Positions 8,984 to 18,310 of a DNA stretch of 44,233 bases are shown here, in pieces; positions within the stretch are counted from its first letter, which is position 1; the number at the start of each line of letters is the position of its first letter. The position numbers were made by a program, and so were the translations under genes. The notes beneath the pieces are model-generated. The model worked only from the letters and a program-made list of their open reading frames with translations, did not search any database and had not been told where the DNA came from. This stretch comes from Alphaproteobacteria bacterium (GTDB taxonomy: Bacteria; Pseudomonadota; Alphaproteobacteria; Micavibrionales; Micavibrionaceae): positions 1 through 44,233 of the forward strand of contig JAJOJU010000049.1 of NCBI GenBank assembly GCA_021208265.1. The letters are read 5' to 3'.

Positions 8984-9700
8984 CTAAAAGGAGTCTTTAA
9001 GCGCCCGCAGCTCAGCAAAGCGGGCGCTTTTGTTTGCGTGCAAGAAAACATTACAGGCCTTTTCGGAAGACAAGGTAACGGGCAGTGTGGGTTTCCCGGC
9101 AGCGCGCAGGTCTTTTATTTCGGTCATGCGGGCGGCAAGAACTTGGTTATCCGGCTCTACCGACATGCAAAAGCGGGCATTGCTTTCGGTGTATTCATGC
9201 CCGCAATAAATCAGCGTATCGTCCGGCAGAGCTGTGATCTTTTGTAATGATTCCCACATTTCTTCAGCCGTGCCCTCAAACAATCTCCCGCAACCGAGCG
9301 AGAAGAGAGTATCACCCGTGAAGGCCGCTTTTAATGATGGGGCATAAAAACAGATATGCCCGCGTGTGTGTCCGGGGGTTTCCAGCACCTTAAATTCTTG
9401 CCCCAGAATGGTGAATGTATCGTTTTCGCGCACCAGTTTATCCATGCCGGGGATACGTTCCTGCTCCGCTGCCGGGCCGATAACCGATGCATGGGTGATG
9501 GCTTTTAATTCCGTAACCCCGCCAATGTGATCGCCATGATGATGGGTGCAGAGAATGTGGGTGAGGGTAAGCCCGCGTTCCTTCAGGAAGGTCAGTACGG
9601 GAGGGGCTTCCCCGGGGTCAATAACGGCGGCTTGTCCGGTGTTTTCTATCACATAGGCGTAATTATCATTCAGGATGGGGATCGGGTGAATATGGGTCAT
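8984..9700 (-). CDS. gloB: hydroxyacylglutathione hydrolase (glyoxalase II)
   Basis: This binuclear metal hydrolase splits S-D-lactoylglutathione into D-lactate and glutathione, the second step of methylglyoxal detoxification. Its 238 residues follow the metallo-beta-lactamase fold. Metal-binding motifs are THHHGDHIGG, then LETPGHTRGH, GDTLFSLGCGR and YCGHEYT. The C-terminal glutathione-binding part ends RFAELRALKDSF. Its start overlaps the stop of the upstream methyltransferase by 4 bases (ATGA), so they are translationally coupled in a - strand operon. Confidence 0.95.
   Translation of the reverse strand: MTHIHPIPILNDNYAYVIENTGQAAVIDPGEAPPVLTFLKERGLTLTHILCTHHHGDHIGGVTELKAITHASVIGPAAEQERIPGMDKLVRENDTFTILGQEFKVLETPGHTRGHICFYAPSLKAAFTGDTLFSLGCGRLFEGTAEEMWESLQKITALPDDTLIYCGHEYTESNARFCMSVEPDNQVLAARMTEIKDLRAAGKPTLPVTLSSEKACNVFLHANKSARFAELRALKDSF
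8999..9034 (+). terminator. rho-independent terminator inside the gloB 3' end
   Basis: The stem GCGCCCGC (9001-9008) / GCGGGCGC (9020-9027) is followed by TTTTGTTT. It ends the guaC-side transcription unit but lies wholly within the coding sequence of convergent gloB, about residues 221-233. Confidence 0.85.
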
Positions 9701-10559
9701 AGCTTGGTTTCCTGCGTGCCCAACGCATCGGCGAGGCGGGTTTTTGCGCTGCCGGGACGCAATGGTTTCTGCTGGGTTTCATGCGGCGCCCAGCCGATGA
9801 GATAGATAATCTCAATGCTGGCTTCAATGCGGCCTGAACCTGATTTTTCGGCATAATTACGGGTGTATATGTCAGCGGCACGCATAAAGAGTGCCTTGCC
9901 GGGGTTGGCCTTATGTCGCGCCAACACAGCATTACCTCCGCCCATGCCGCGCAGATCAGCCATCAGGCGGAAGATGTTTTCGTAAGTGATGGTGAGCGTT
10001 TCAGAATCCACAACAGGCAAGGCAAAGCCGGCGCGTTGCAACAGCGCCCCCATATCCTGTTTGCTGGCGAAGGGTGAACGCGTGGCGAAATGCCGCCTTT
10101 AATTTCCATCTCAGCCTGTTGCAGAACAGAGCGCAATTCAAAGAGCGTTTCGCCGCCGACCATCGCCCCGATAAAAAGCCCGTCCGGCTTCAGTGCCCGG
10201 CGGATTTGAATAAGCGCGCCCGGCAGGTCATTTGTGTTGTGCAGGGTAAAGTTACTGATAAAGAGATCAAGGCTTGAGGCGGCGAAGGGCAGAAATTCCG
10301 CATCCGCCTGAAAATGTTTGCCCCAGCCCCAAATATGCTGAGTTTTTGCAGTATGGTTGATGGCATCCTGCGCGCTGCCTGAGGCGCGGGGACTGTTTAG
10401 TATAGCGATAGGGAAATCGCGTTTAACATCTGCCAGCCTGTCCGCCAGCGCGTGGGCCGCGCGGTCGATTAGGAAATTGTGGTCGGATAGTGTTTTGAGG
10501 GCGCGGTCATGATGGCGGCGGATTAGCGCAGTGTCGAAGATGGCATGCGGGGAATTCAA
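9697..10559 (-). CDS. SAM-dependent methyltransferase, BioC/NDUFAF5-like, frameshifted
   Basis: About 287 residues after correction. It begins NSPHAIFDTALIRRHHDRAL (TTG start at 10559, 10 bases after the upstream gene). It then has FLIDRAAHALADRL and the class I methyltransferase post-motifs SSLDLFISNFTLHNTNDLPG and LKPDGLFIGAMVGGETLFELR. This arrangement is typical of alphaproteobacterial relatives of NDUFAF5, which acts in respiratory complex I assembly; the bacterial role is less clear. The frame breaks at 10077-10078, where one A is missing. Restoring it links GGISPRV to PFASKQDMGALLQRAGFALP, the family consensus. The stop overlaps the gloB start. Confidence 0.85.
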
Positions 10560-10569
10560 GACTCTGCCC

Positions 10570-13153
10570 CTACCATCGCTCCGGCTTGGGGGAGCCTTGC
10601 GTAAATGATTCCAGCGTTTCGGCGAGATCTTTAATGGCCTCAATTTCTGGCGCTGTTTCAGCAGCTGGGGCTGGCGTTTTATCGATCTGCCCCGGGGCGT
10701 CCTTGCCGGGGGGCGGTTCGTATGAAATGGGAACGGACCAGTCAGGCGCTTTGCCTGCCAGTTGTTCCGCCATGATCTTGTTCACCTTGATACGGTATTC
10801 CGCCTTGATATGCGGCTGCATATATTTAAAACCGCGCGCCAGAACGGTCATGAAATGAACGCTTTTGGCGATGGACCCCCAAAGCATGCGGAATTGGGCG
10901 ATGGGGTAGAAGAAGGTGTTTGGGTCTTTCGGCATGTTGGGCGGGCAGGCCACACCAAATGGATAGACGCGCTGGGGGCTGACACCTAGATGCGTGTAAT
11001 AGCTTTCGCCCAGTTTAAAGACCATGTCGGCAGCACGCCAAATTTTTCTGCAATGAATTTTTCATCTGCTTGATTTCGCGGATTTCCGGCGGCAGTTCAA
11101 TGGCCGGTACGCTGGCGGTCAGGCCGTTACCTTCATGGCGCTGCGGCACGGGCAGATGATCAAGCAGGAACCCGGCATGAACATCCTTTTTGATATCGGC
11201 AGAAAACGGCACGACAAGGGCGATATTGACTGTTTTTTCTTCCGGGATTACAAAGTCCAGATCGCCCGCATGCAGGCCTGCGCGGCCGCTGCCGGCTTGC
11301 CCTTCCTCCACAAAGTTGGAATGAATAGCACGAAGCTGCCCCGCCGTGCCCTTGATTTCCTTGAAGCGGTTATCGGTTTCGGCAAAGCGGCTCAAGAGGT
11401 CGCGCCGGACATCGAGGTTGGACGTGATTTCGGATACCTCAAAGGCGATGTCTTTGGCGATCCAGTTTTCCGGCGGAATTTGCAGATGGTTGAAGAGCGA
11501 GAGGACTTGAAGTTCCAGCCGCGCATTGGGGATCATCCCCACGGAAATCGCGTTCAGGATTTGCTGGGCATCGAATTCCCGGATTTCACCCTTGGACTGG
11601 AATTGCGCGAGAGAGCCTAAAACCTTCCTTGGTTGCGGCGCAGATGAAGGTTTTTCAACATCCAGATACCATGTGGCGATCCGTTCATCGATAAAATCGG
11701 GCGCGGGGTAGTAATCTGGCCCGTGGATGGGCACGGCATGTGTGCGGGGCATCAGGCCCAGATAATCACGCGCGAACAGCACGCTTTGCTTGAAATCAAA
11801 CGCCTCACCGCCGGACAGGGCGTTTTCGTCAACGGAAATGGCTTCGACCATATGGCCCGACCAGCGCTTACCATCAATATTAAGCCCGGTGCGAGGGACG
11901 GTGTTTACGATGCCACGTGCCACGCCGTCATGCAGGTAAATTTTGAGACGCCCTTCATCGGAAATGCGGTAGGGCAGCATTTCCGCAATATCTTCTTTCG
12001 GCACAACGACATCGGTCAGCGCGCCGGTTTGTTCATTCCGCATCAAGCTTATTTTTAAGTCGGATATCTGCGCGGAGGGGCGGCGCTCCTCAATCAGCAG
12101 GCTGCGGCGTTCCGGCAGTTTTGTTGCCAGCGCGATGAACGATGTAGGGGGCGGGCCCATTGATTTCCCGTCATCGCTCAGCAGGCGGAAACTGCCTTCG
12201 AATTTCTCTTCGATCATTTCCTCATCCCACAAGGGGGCGGAATACTGTACACGCGCGCCGCGGTTACGAAGTTCCTGCCGGAATTCACGCATGGTGAAGT
12301 AAGTGAATTCTGTGGGCAGGGCGCTTTCCCAGCTTTTGCGGTCGTCCTTGCGCATGATGAATTCATAGGCCCATTTAAAGGGCAGGCGGAAAAGGCGTGT
12401 GCGCGGTCGGCGGGGCGGCAATTCTTCCAGAAAGAAACCGCCGCAGCCGGGGTCTTGTTTGGACCGGGCTTGCTCTGAATACCAGACCAGTAGGTCGGCT
12501 TCTGAAAGCTGCGCCAGATCTTCCCCTGTGCTGGGTTTGTCGGGGAATTCCAGCAGCGCGAATTCTTCGGGCATGATGCGGGCGTAATCGTGGATCAACA
12601 TCAGCCCCCCGGTTTTAAGGGCACGGAACTGATTTTTAATGGAATCGCTGACGATTTGTTCGCTGTAGCGGGAATCAGAAAATACCTCATGCAGCACAAA
12701 GGCATTCACAACGGCATCAACCGATCCGTCTTCCAGCGCGCCGCCCATACCGGGCAGGGCGGCATCGCCATGACGGAATTCAAGATTATGCAACTCGTAT
12801 GTCTGGCGGGCCTTGTTGATGGCGCGCTTGCTTTTATCAATCCCGATAAACCGCAGCTTGGGTGCCAGCGCCGCCATGCAGAACGTGAGCATGCCGTCAT
12901 CACAGCCGATATCAGCGATGTACGCCCCTTCCGGCAGCAGCAGATGCGACAGTGTAAACCATGCTTTGCGTACGGTTTTATAGGGAATATCTTTCAGCGT
13001 TTCGCGCCGCCATTCGAAATATTCCTCAAGATTGGCGTTGATGGTCGCAGAATCCGGCACCTCAGCCGCCTCGACCGGGGCGAGGTCTGCAAGGATATTT
13101 ACATCCGTATCGTTGCCTGCTTGGGCTTTCATAGGATTAAAACTCTGTCTCAC
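10570..13153 (-). CDS. large methyltransferase-domain protein, about 860 residues, probably frameshifted near its end
   Basis: The first 712 residues are in one open frame. Residues 30-220 form a class I SAM methyltransferase: IADIGCDDGMLTFC (motif I), FIGIDKSKRAINKARQ, then DAVVNAFVLHEVFSD. Residues about 230-350 include a region with FTMREFRQELRNRGARVQY. The second half has no clear family. Its segment YYPAPDFIDERIATWYLDVE and a later FDAQQILNAI..GMIPNARLELQ only loosely recall Nudix proteins. At 11040-11047 the frame probably slips: one base fewer joins SLQK to IWRAADMVFKLGESYYTHLG, and the chain continues to 10570. If there is no slip, the tail is a separate 151-residue gene (10570-11025), but that start has no ribosome-binding site. 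Confidence 0.65.
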
Positions 13154-13267
13154 CTTGGGAATAAGCCTTGTTTATAAAATCTTTTCATCGTTTGTGCAAA
13201 TATATCCCGTGATCTGCCGAAGGGTATGCCTTGCTTTTCCATTATGCCGGGGGCAAGCTCATCCTAA

Positions 13268-14020
13268 ATGCCTGAGACTGCCCCGCAAGAACATTTTCTG
13301 ATGAAAGCCGCGCGCCATGCGGCGAATCTGGTGCTGCCTGCGCGATGCCCGGTCAGTGGGGATATTGTGGAAAAACAGGGGATGCTTTCTTCATCCGTGT
13401 GGTCGGAGATGGAATTCATTGCGGCGCCATACTGCCACCATTGCGGTATTCCCTTCGAATACGCGGCCCAGCCAGGGGAAACATGCCTTGCATGCCGCGA
13501 ACGTCCCCCGGTTTATACATCCGCTCGTGCGCCGCTGAAATATAACGATGCCAGCAGCCGGTTGATAATGGGCTTCAAACATGCCGATAAAATGTTTGCC
13601 GTAAAAACAATTACGCCGCTTTTGGTAAAGGCCGGGGCGGATTTCTGGGGTGATGTGGGTCTTATTATACCTGTGCCATTGCATCGCTGGCGCTTGATAA
13701 GCCGCCGTTATAATCAGGCAGCCGTGATGGCGTTTGATCTGGCAAAGGCTGTTAATATACCGGTGCTGGTTGACGGCTTGAAACGCGTGCGGGCTACGCC
13801 CAGCCAAGGGCATAAGAAAGCGGGGGAACGCCGCAAAAATGTTAAGGGCGCTTTTGCCCTGAACCCGGTTTATGAAGGCAAGCTGCGCGATAAGCGAATC
13901 GTTCTGGTGGATGATGTGTTAACAACGGGCGCCACGGCGGATGAATGCGCGGACGTGTTGCTTCAGGCCGGAGCGGCCGCCGTTCATGTTCTGGCGGTGG
14001 CACGGGCGGTGAAGTCATGA
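13268..14020 (+). CDS. comF: ComF family phosphoribosyltransferase-like protein
   Basis: The product has 250 residues. The N-terminal region contains a zinc-ribbon-like set of cysteines (CPVSG, YCHHCGIPF, CLACRERPP). The C-terminal half is a type I phosphoribosyltransferase fold with IIPVPLHRWRLISRRYNQA and the PRPP loop IVLVDDVLTTGATADEC. ComF proteins are needed for DNA uptake in transformable bacteria and appear to help load single-stranded DNA; in many alphaproteobacteria the role is untested. The gene is divergent from the methyltransferase operon and lies 15 bases upstream of fliR. Confidence 0.92.
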   Translation: MPETAPQEHFLMKAARHAANLVLPARCPVSGDIVEKQGMLSSSVWSEMEFIAAPYCHHCGIPFEYAAQPGETCLACRERPPVYTSARAPLKYNDASSRLIMGFKHADKMFAVKTITPLLVKAGADFWGDVGLIIPVPLHRWRLISRRYNQAAVMAFDLAKAVNIPVLVDGLKRVRATPSQGHKKAGERRKNVKGAFALNPVYEGKLRDKRIVLVDDVLTTGATADECADVLLQAGAAAVHVLAVARAVKS

Positions 14021-14035
14021 TAAGGACATAAGGGT

Positions 14036-14815
14036 ATGTATGATACTTTCGCCCAGTTTATATCGACCGGTGTTTTGGCGTTCCTGCTGATTTTTGTCAG
14101 AATCGGCACGGCGATCATGATTGTGCCGGGTATTGGGGATTCTTTTGTTTCGATGAATGTGCGACTGCTGTTTGCCGTGGCGATGAGTTTTGCCGTTTTC
14201 CCCGTGCTTATGCCGCTTGTGCCAAACCCTGTGCCTGGCACGTTTATGTTGTTTTCGTTGCTGATCATGGAATTTGTGGTGGGGTTGTTTATTGGTAGCG
14301 TGGCGCGGGTGATGATGACGGCGCTGGATACGGCGGGGATGGTGGTTTCTACACAATCCGGCCTTGCCAACGCCCAGATTTTTAACCCATCGCTGGCATC
14401 GCAAGGGTCCCTGATTGGTGCTTTTCTAAGCGTGACGGGGGTGGTGCTTCTCTTCGCCACTGACTTACATCACCTGATCTTGCTGGGTGTGTTCGAGAGT
14501 TACCAGCTGTTTCCGTTGGGCAGTATTCCCGATGCCGGATCAATGGCCGAACTAATGTCCCGTGCAGTCACCCACAGCTTCATGATTGGCATCAAGATCG
14601 GTTTGCCGTTCTTTCTGATCACAATGATTTTATATACCGGCATGGGGGTTTTGGCCCGTGTTATGCCGCAAATTCAGGTTTTTATTCTGACGCTGCCGGT
14701 ACAGATCCTGCTCGCGCTTACGACATTGACTATGGTGTTATCGGTTGGAATGCTTTTCTGGCTGCGGGAATACGAAGCGGGTATGGTTTATTTCTTAAGT
14801 CAGCCTACGGAATAA
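14036..14815 (+). CDS. fliR: flagellar export apparatus protein FliR
   Basis: FliR is an integral membrane component of the flagellar type III export gate (FliPQR core). The 259 residues contain about six hydrophobic segments. Family marks are VRIGTAIMIVPGIGD near the start, the MMTALDTAGMVVSTQSGLANAQ region with FNPSLASQGS, and ARVMPQIQVFILTLPVQI near the end. The type III secretion homologue SctT/YscT is less likely given the Gly-Leu-Ala-rich FliR pattern and the flhB neighbour. Its stop is 14 bases before flhB. Confidence 0.95.
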   Translation: MYDTFAQFISTGVLAFLLIFVRIGTAIMIVPGIGDSFVSMNVRLLFAVAMSFAVFPVLMPLVPNPVPGTFMLFSLLIMEFVVGLFIGSVARVMMTALDTAGMVVSTQSGLANAQIFNPSLASQGSLIGAFLSVTGVVLLFATDLHHLILLGVFESYQLFPLGSIPDAGSMAELMSRAVTHSFMIGIKIGLPFFLITMILYTGMGVLARVMPQIQVFILTLPVQILLALTTLTMVLSVGMLFWLREYEAGMVYFLSQPTE

Positions 14816-14829
14816 GGTAAAATAGTAAT

Positions 14830-15906
14830 ATGTCCGATGGTGACCAGCCAGATGATGCCCAGAAAACCGAAGAACCCACTTCGAAGAAACTGGAAGACGC
14901 CCGCAAGAAAGGGCAGGTGCCTCTTTCGCGCGAGGTTAATAACTGGCTGATGATATTGGCCGGGACGGTTTTGATCGCGGCTGTATCAAATACTCTTTTC
15001 AGCAATCTGCGTGATTTGATGAGGGAGTTTATTGAAAAATCCTATGCCTTCCCGAGCGGGGTAAACGGCCTCACTATTTTGCTTTCCTCTACGGCGTGGG
15101 AAGTATTTTTGATGATGGCTTTGATTTTGCTGGCTTTGGTTCTGGCGGCTTTTATTGGGCCGTTCGGACAGATTGGTCCTTTATTTACGACTGAGAAGAT
15201 AAAGCCCGACATTAGCAAAGTGTCACCCATCAAGGGGTTTAGCCGTCTGTTTTCCATGAACTCGCTGATGGAATTTGCCAAGGGGGTTTTAAAGCTCGCC
15301 CTGATCGCGATTGTGGGGGTGATTATTGTCAGGCCGTATTTCAACAGTCTGGATCATCTGATGGGGGTGTCTTTTCAGGGTTTTCTTGACGAGCTGAAAA
15401 CCATGGTCTTGCAAATGCTGATTGGGGTTTTGGTGGTGCTCTTTATCATTGCCGTGGTGGATCTCGTTTATCAGCGTTATCAGCATTACAAGCAAATGCG
15501 TATGACCAAGCAGGAAGTCAAAGACGAATACAAGCAAAGCGAAGGGGACCCGCATGTGAAGGCGCGTTTGCGTCAGTTGCGTTCGGAAAAAGCCCGCAAA
15601 CGGATGATGCAAAACGTGCCGAAGGCCGATGTGGTTATTACCAACCCGACACACTATTCGATAGCGTTGCAGTATGATCCGGAAACGATGGAGGCCCCGG
15701 TCTGTCTTGCCAAGGGGGTGGATGAGATTGCGCTTAAAATCCGCGAGGTGGCAAAAGAGCATGATATCTTGATTTATGAAGCACCGCCTCTGGCGCGGGC
15801 ACTTTACGGTCTGGTTGAAATCGATGAAACCATTCCCCCTGAACAGTATAAGGCTGTTGCGGAGGTCATTTCCTACGTTTTCAAAATGCGGAAAAATAAG
15901 CTTTAG
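14830..15906 (+). CDS. flhB: flagellar export switch protein FlhB
   Basis: FlhB sets substrate specificity of the flagellar export gate, switching from rod/hook to filament subunits. The 358 residues start with the conserved QKTEEPTSKKLEDARKKGQV, followed by four transmembrane helices (about 37-55, 90-115, 150-170, 190-215). The cytoplasmic domain has the autocleavage site NPTH in VVITNPTHYSIALQY and ends with ARALYGLVEIDETIPPEQYKAVAEV. The stop overlaps the convergent subtilase-like gene by 4 bases. No other flagellar genes are in the window. Confidence 0.97.
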   Translation: MSDGDQPDDAQKTEEPTSKKLEDARKKGQVPLSREVNNWLMILAGTVLIAAVSNTLFSNLRDLMREFIEKSYAFPSGVNGLTILLSSTAWEVFLMMALILLALVLAAFIGPFGQIGPLFTTEKIKPDISKVSPIKGFSRLFSMNSLMEFAKGVLKLALIAIVGVIIVRPYFNSLDHLMGVSFQGFLDELKTMVLQMLIGVLVVLFIIAVVDLVYQRYQHYKQMRMTKQEVKDEYKQSEGDPHVKARLRQLRSEKARKRMMQNVPKADVVITNPTHYSIALQYDPETMEAPVCLAKGVDEIALKIREVAKEHDILIYEAPPLARALYGLVEIDETIPPEQYKAVAEVISYVFKMRKNKL

Positions 15907-17102
15907 GGCAATTCACAAACACGGGGGGCGGCATAAGATGTTCCCCGGTAATCAGCGATGATAGAGGGGTTGCCCCCGTTGTTTGCCGGATCATATATCA
16001 GTTTGCCCTCAGCATCCGTCCGGAACGGGGTCAGGCTGGGGTAATGGATGTACTCACCATATAGTGCGATATCCTTATGGTGGTTATCATTAAGTGGTGC
16101 CCCATACATAATTTCATATATGTCGGTGGTCCTGTATATGCCGGGTTCCGGCGGTGAATGCCTAAGTTTTATTTCAAGCAGGGCAGGAAAGCGTTTGTTT
16201 TGTTCAAGGTCGGGCGGCAGTGTTTTTATAATCTCTTCCGGATTTACGCCGTTATACTGCCGCATTAATTGAGATATCCCGGAGAACCTTATAAAATCAC
16301 GGATACCATCATTTGTGACATCCATGCCGCTTCCGGCTTTCTTGCCAAAGACATCGCCGGGCCGGTAAAAATCAACGCCGCTGGTGTTTGAAAGCGGGGC
16401 AGGGGTTGTGTGGTCAGGGCTAAGCGCGCCTGCGGTGATAACGCCCGGCAGCAAGCTGATAAAATTGATAATATACGGTGAGAAGTTATTCCCTGATGCC
16501 GTAACGGTAATGATCCCCATGTCATCAAGTTGCTTAAAGACATCATAGAGGTCCTTGTAATGATTGATGTATCCTTGAGAGCCAATGATAGAAAACAGTG
16601 CGTTTTTTCTTTTTGATTGTAAATTCTGGGGCGTTAGTTCCAGGTCGGGGGCTATTCTGTTCATGACATCCATATGAATAAAGATGCCGCTGGATAGATT
16701 AATAAAGGACGGTTTTTCGATTTTACCGCTCAGAATATCACTCGCAATATCCCTGAAAATGCGGACCAGAGTATATAAGGGCACGTCTTGGGGAACGTTG
16801 TACGCATTATAGGGGCGCTTCAGGAGCGTGCCAACCAGATCGCCGTGTGAGCCAAACCCCATGGCGGCCGGTTCGGGGGCAGTTCCACCGACTACATGGC
16901 GTACGGTTGTAAACATATCGCCGGTGGAGGAGGCAAATGTATCAACTACCAGAGGTTTCGCCGGGTTTGTACAGATAGCTCGAATTGTGTTTTCAACATA
17001 AGCGGCGCGGGGGTCAGCGGGCTCCGCTGCGGCCATCTGAAAGCCGAGCGCCAAACCGGACGTTGCTCCCGTTAGTGCGTATATTAGGTTTCGTTTTAGC
17101 AA
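15903..17102 (-). CDS. exported subtilase-like (S8) serine protease with a very short C-terminus
   Basis: The product has 399 residues. A signal peptide is likely (MLKRNLIYALTGATSGLALG, cleaved near AAA-E27). The S8 catalytic elements appear in order: Asp54 in LVVDTF, His86 in GFGSHGDLVG, the oxyanion Asn in ITVTASGNN, and Ser389 in GTSYAAP. After Ser389 only 10 residues remain (YAAPRVCELP), whereas subtilases normally continue with a long helix. The next bases are convergent flhB coding, and no other frame offers a continuation. It lies 89 bases after the unknown 336-residue gene on the same strand. Activity is uncertain. Confidence 0.72.
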   Translation of the reverse strand: MLKRNLIYALTGATSGLALGFQMAAAEPADPRAAYVENTIRAICTNPAKPLVVDTFASSTGDMFTTVRHVVGGTAPEPAAMGFGSHGDLVGTLLKRPYNAYNVPQDVPLYTLVRIFRDIASDILSGKIEKPSFINLSSGIFIHMDVMNRIAPDLELTPQNLQSKRKNALFSIIGSQGYINHYKDLYDVFKQLDDMGIITVTASGNNFSPYIINFISLLPGVITAGALSPDHTTPAPLSNTSGVDFYRPGDVFGKKAGSGMDVTNDGIRDFIRFSGISQLMRQYNGVNPEEIIKTLPPDLEQNKRFPALLEIKLRHSPPEPGIYRTTDIYEIMYGAPLNDNHHKDIALYGEYIHYPSLTPFRTDAEGKLIYDPANNGGNPSIIADYRGTSYAAPRVCELP

Positions 17103-17191
17103 CCGGATATCCTTTCAGGCCTTGACGGATGAGGTGTTTTAACGATTTTTCATAGAGTGTCAAGTTGCGCTGCAACAGCGCCCGGAAGTCT

Positions 17192-18201
17192 CTATGGTTC
17201 TACAGCAAAATCCGGATCCAGACGTGCCTGAACGGGTAGTTTAGAGGCTATTTTTTTCAGTTCCGCATAGGATGATTCTCCCGTTTTCGGGTCTATGAAA
17301 GTGGCGCCGTGTGCTACGCTGAACAGCATTTGCTCTTTGCCGGTGTCACCGAGGCGTTTCAATACAGCCATTTGGCGATCCCCTGTCCGGGGGTTCATGG
17401 TTATTTCCAGTGTACAGCCGCGCAGTGCAGGTGTTGCGCGGAAACCACCCCGTTCGCGATAGATAAACTTTGTTGCTTCTGCATCGGGATGTTTGCCTGT
17501 TTCCATCTTTACGGTTTCCCGTGTCGGAAATGCGAAGGTTATGTACTGGATAATCGTGTCGATCACCTGTTTGCGATACATCAGGCTATCTTTCTCCGGG
17601 TTGGTGCCGGCATCGATAATACCGGTGGGTTTATTAGATGCCGCCTGCAGATTGCGCGCCAGCGTAAAGCGTTTGGCTGCAACGCGGTTGCTAATAATTT
17701 GCATGATTTTATGGGATGTATCCGGATGCGACATTTCAAATTTGCCCAGCAGTAGCTCCTCACCGCCTCTGATATCCTGAAAAATACGGACTGTGTTGCT
17801 GTCAGGTTCGCATTCAATGCGTATGGGATCAAACGCCTCATGCGGTTCCAGATGTAGACCGGGAGATTCTTTCGTGCCGATATTTTTAACTGTCCATAGA
17901 TTCAGGATAACGACTTTGTCCTCCAGTGCTTTTGAGGGGAGAACGTAATAGGGGCTGCTGGCATGGGCCAGATAAAGCGTGCCCACATGCCCTTCTTCCA
18001 TTTGAGGAAGCGTTTTGCCGGGGATCTTGGCTTTTAGAAGAGCAAGAACATCAGCAAAGTTATTATCCACAAGTTTAGGGGCCCCACGCGCTGACCGCTT
18101 ACTGATGACTGGTTTAGCAGATTGGCCTGCGCTGAAACCTTCTTGTGAAGATCTTCGATCAGGGCAGTGTGCTCGCCGATAAGCCCGTATGTGGAGGTCA
18201 T
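17192..18201 (-). CDS. unknown protein, about 336 residues, frameshifted
   Basis: No family is recognised. The start is the ATG at 18199-18201 (MTSTYGLIGEHTALIEDLHK), preceded by AGGGA. The frame slips in the G run read at 18082-18085; one missing G joins SVSGQRVGAPKL to VDNNFADVLALLKAKIPG. The visible body mixes beta-rich stretches (VGTLYLAHASSPYYVLPSK, FIYRERGGFRATPALRG, CTLEITMNPRTG) with helices. There is no signal peptide or membrane segment. It is upstream of the exported subtilase on the same strand, so they may form an operon. The later ATG at 18070 would give 292 residues but wastes the in-phase upstream coding. Confidence 0.65.
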
Positions 18202-18310
18202 ATTATTATCCCTGCATTGGTTTTGATATTTATTTTCATAATGAATATTTGTGTGAGTGTCAATCTTTTTGGGTTTTTGGTGATGGCTGGTTTGTGGCAT
18301 CCTGTTGGCT

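Noticed and set aside
11135-13177. Plus-strand ORFs opposite the large methyltransferase
   Set aside because: They are antisense shadows without ribosome-binding sites or recognisable motifs.
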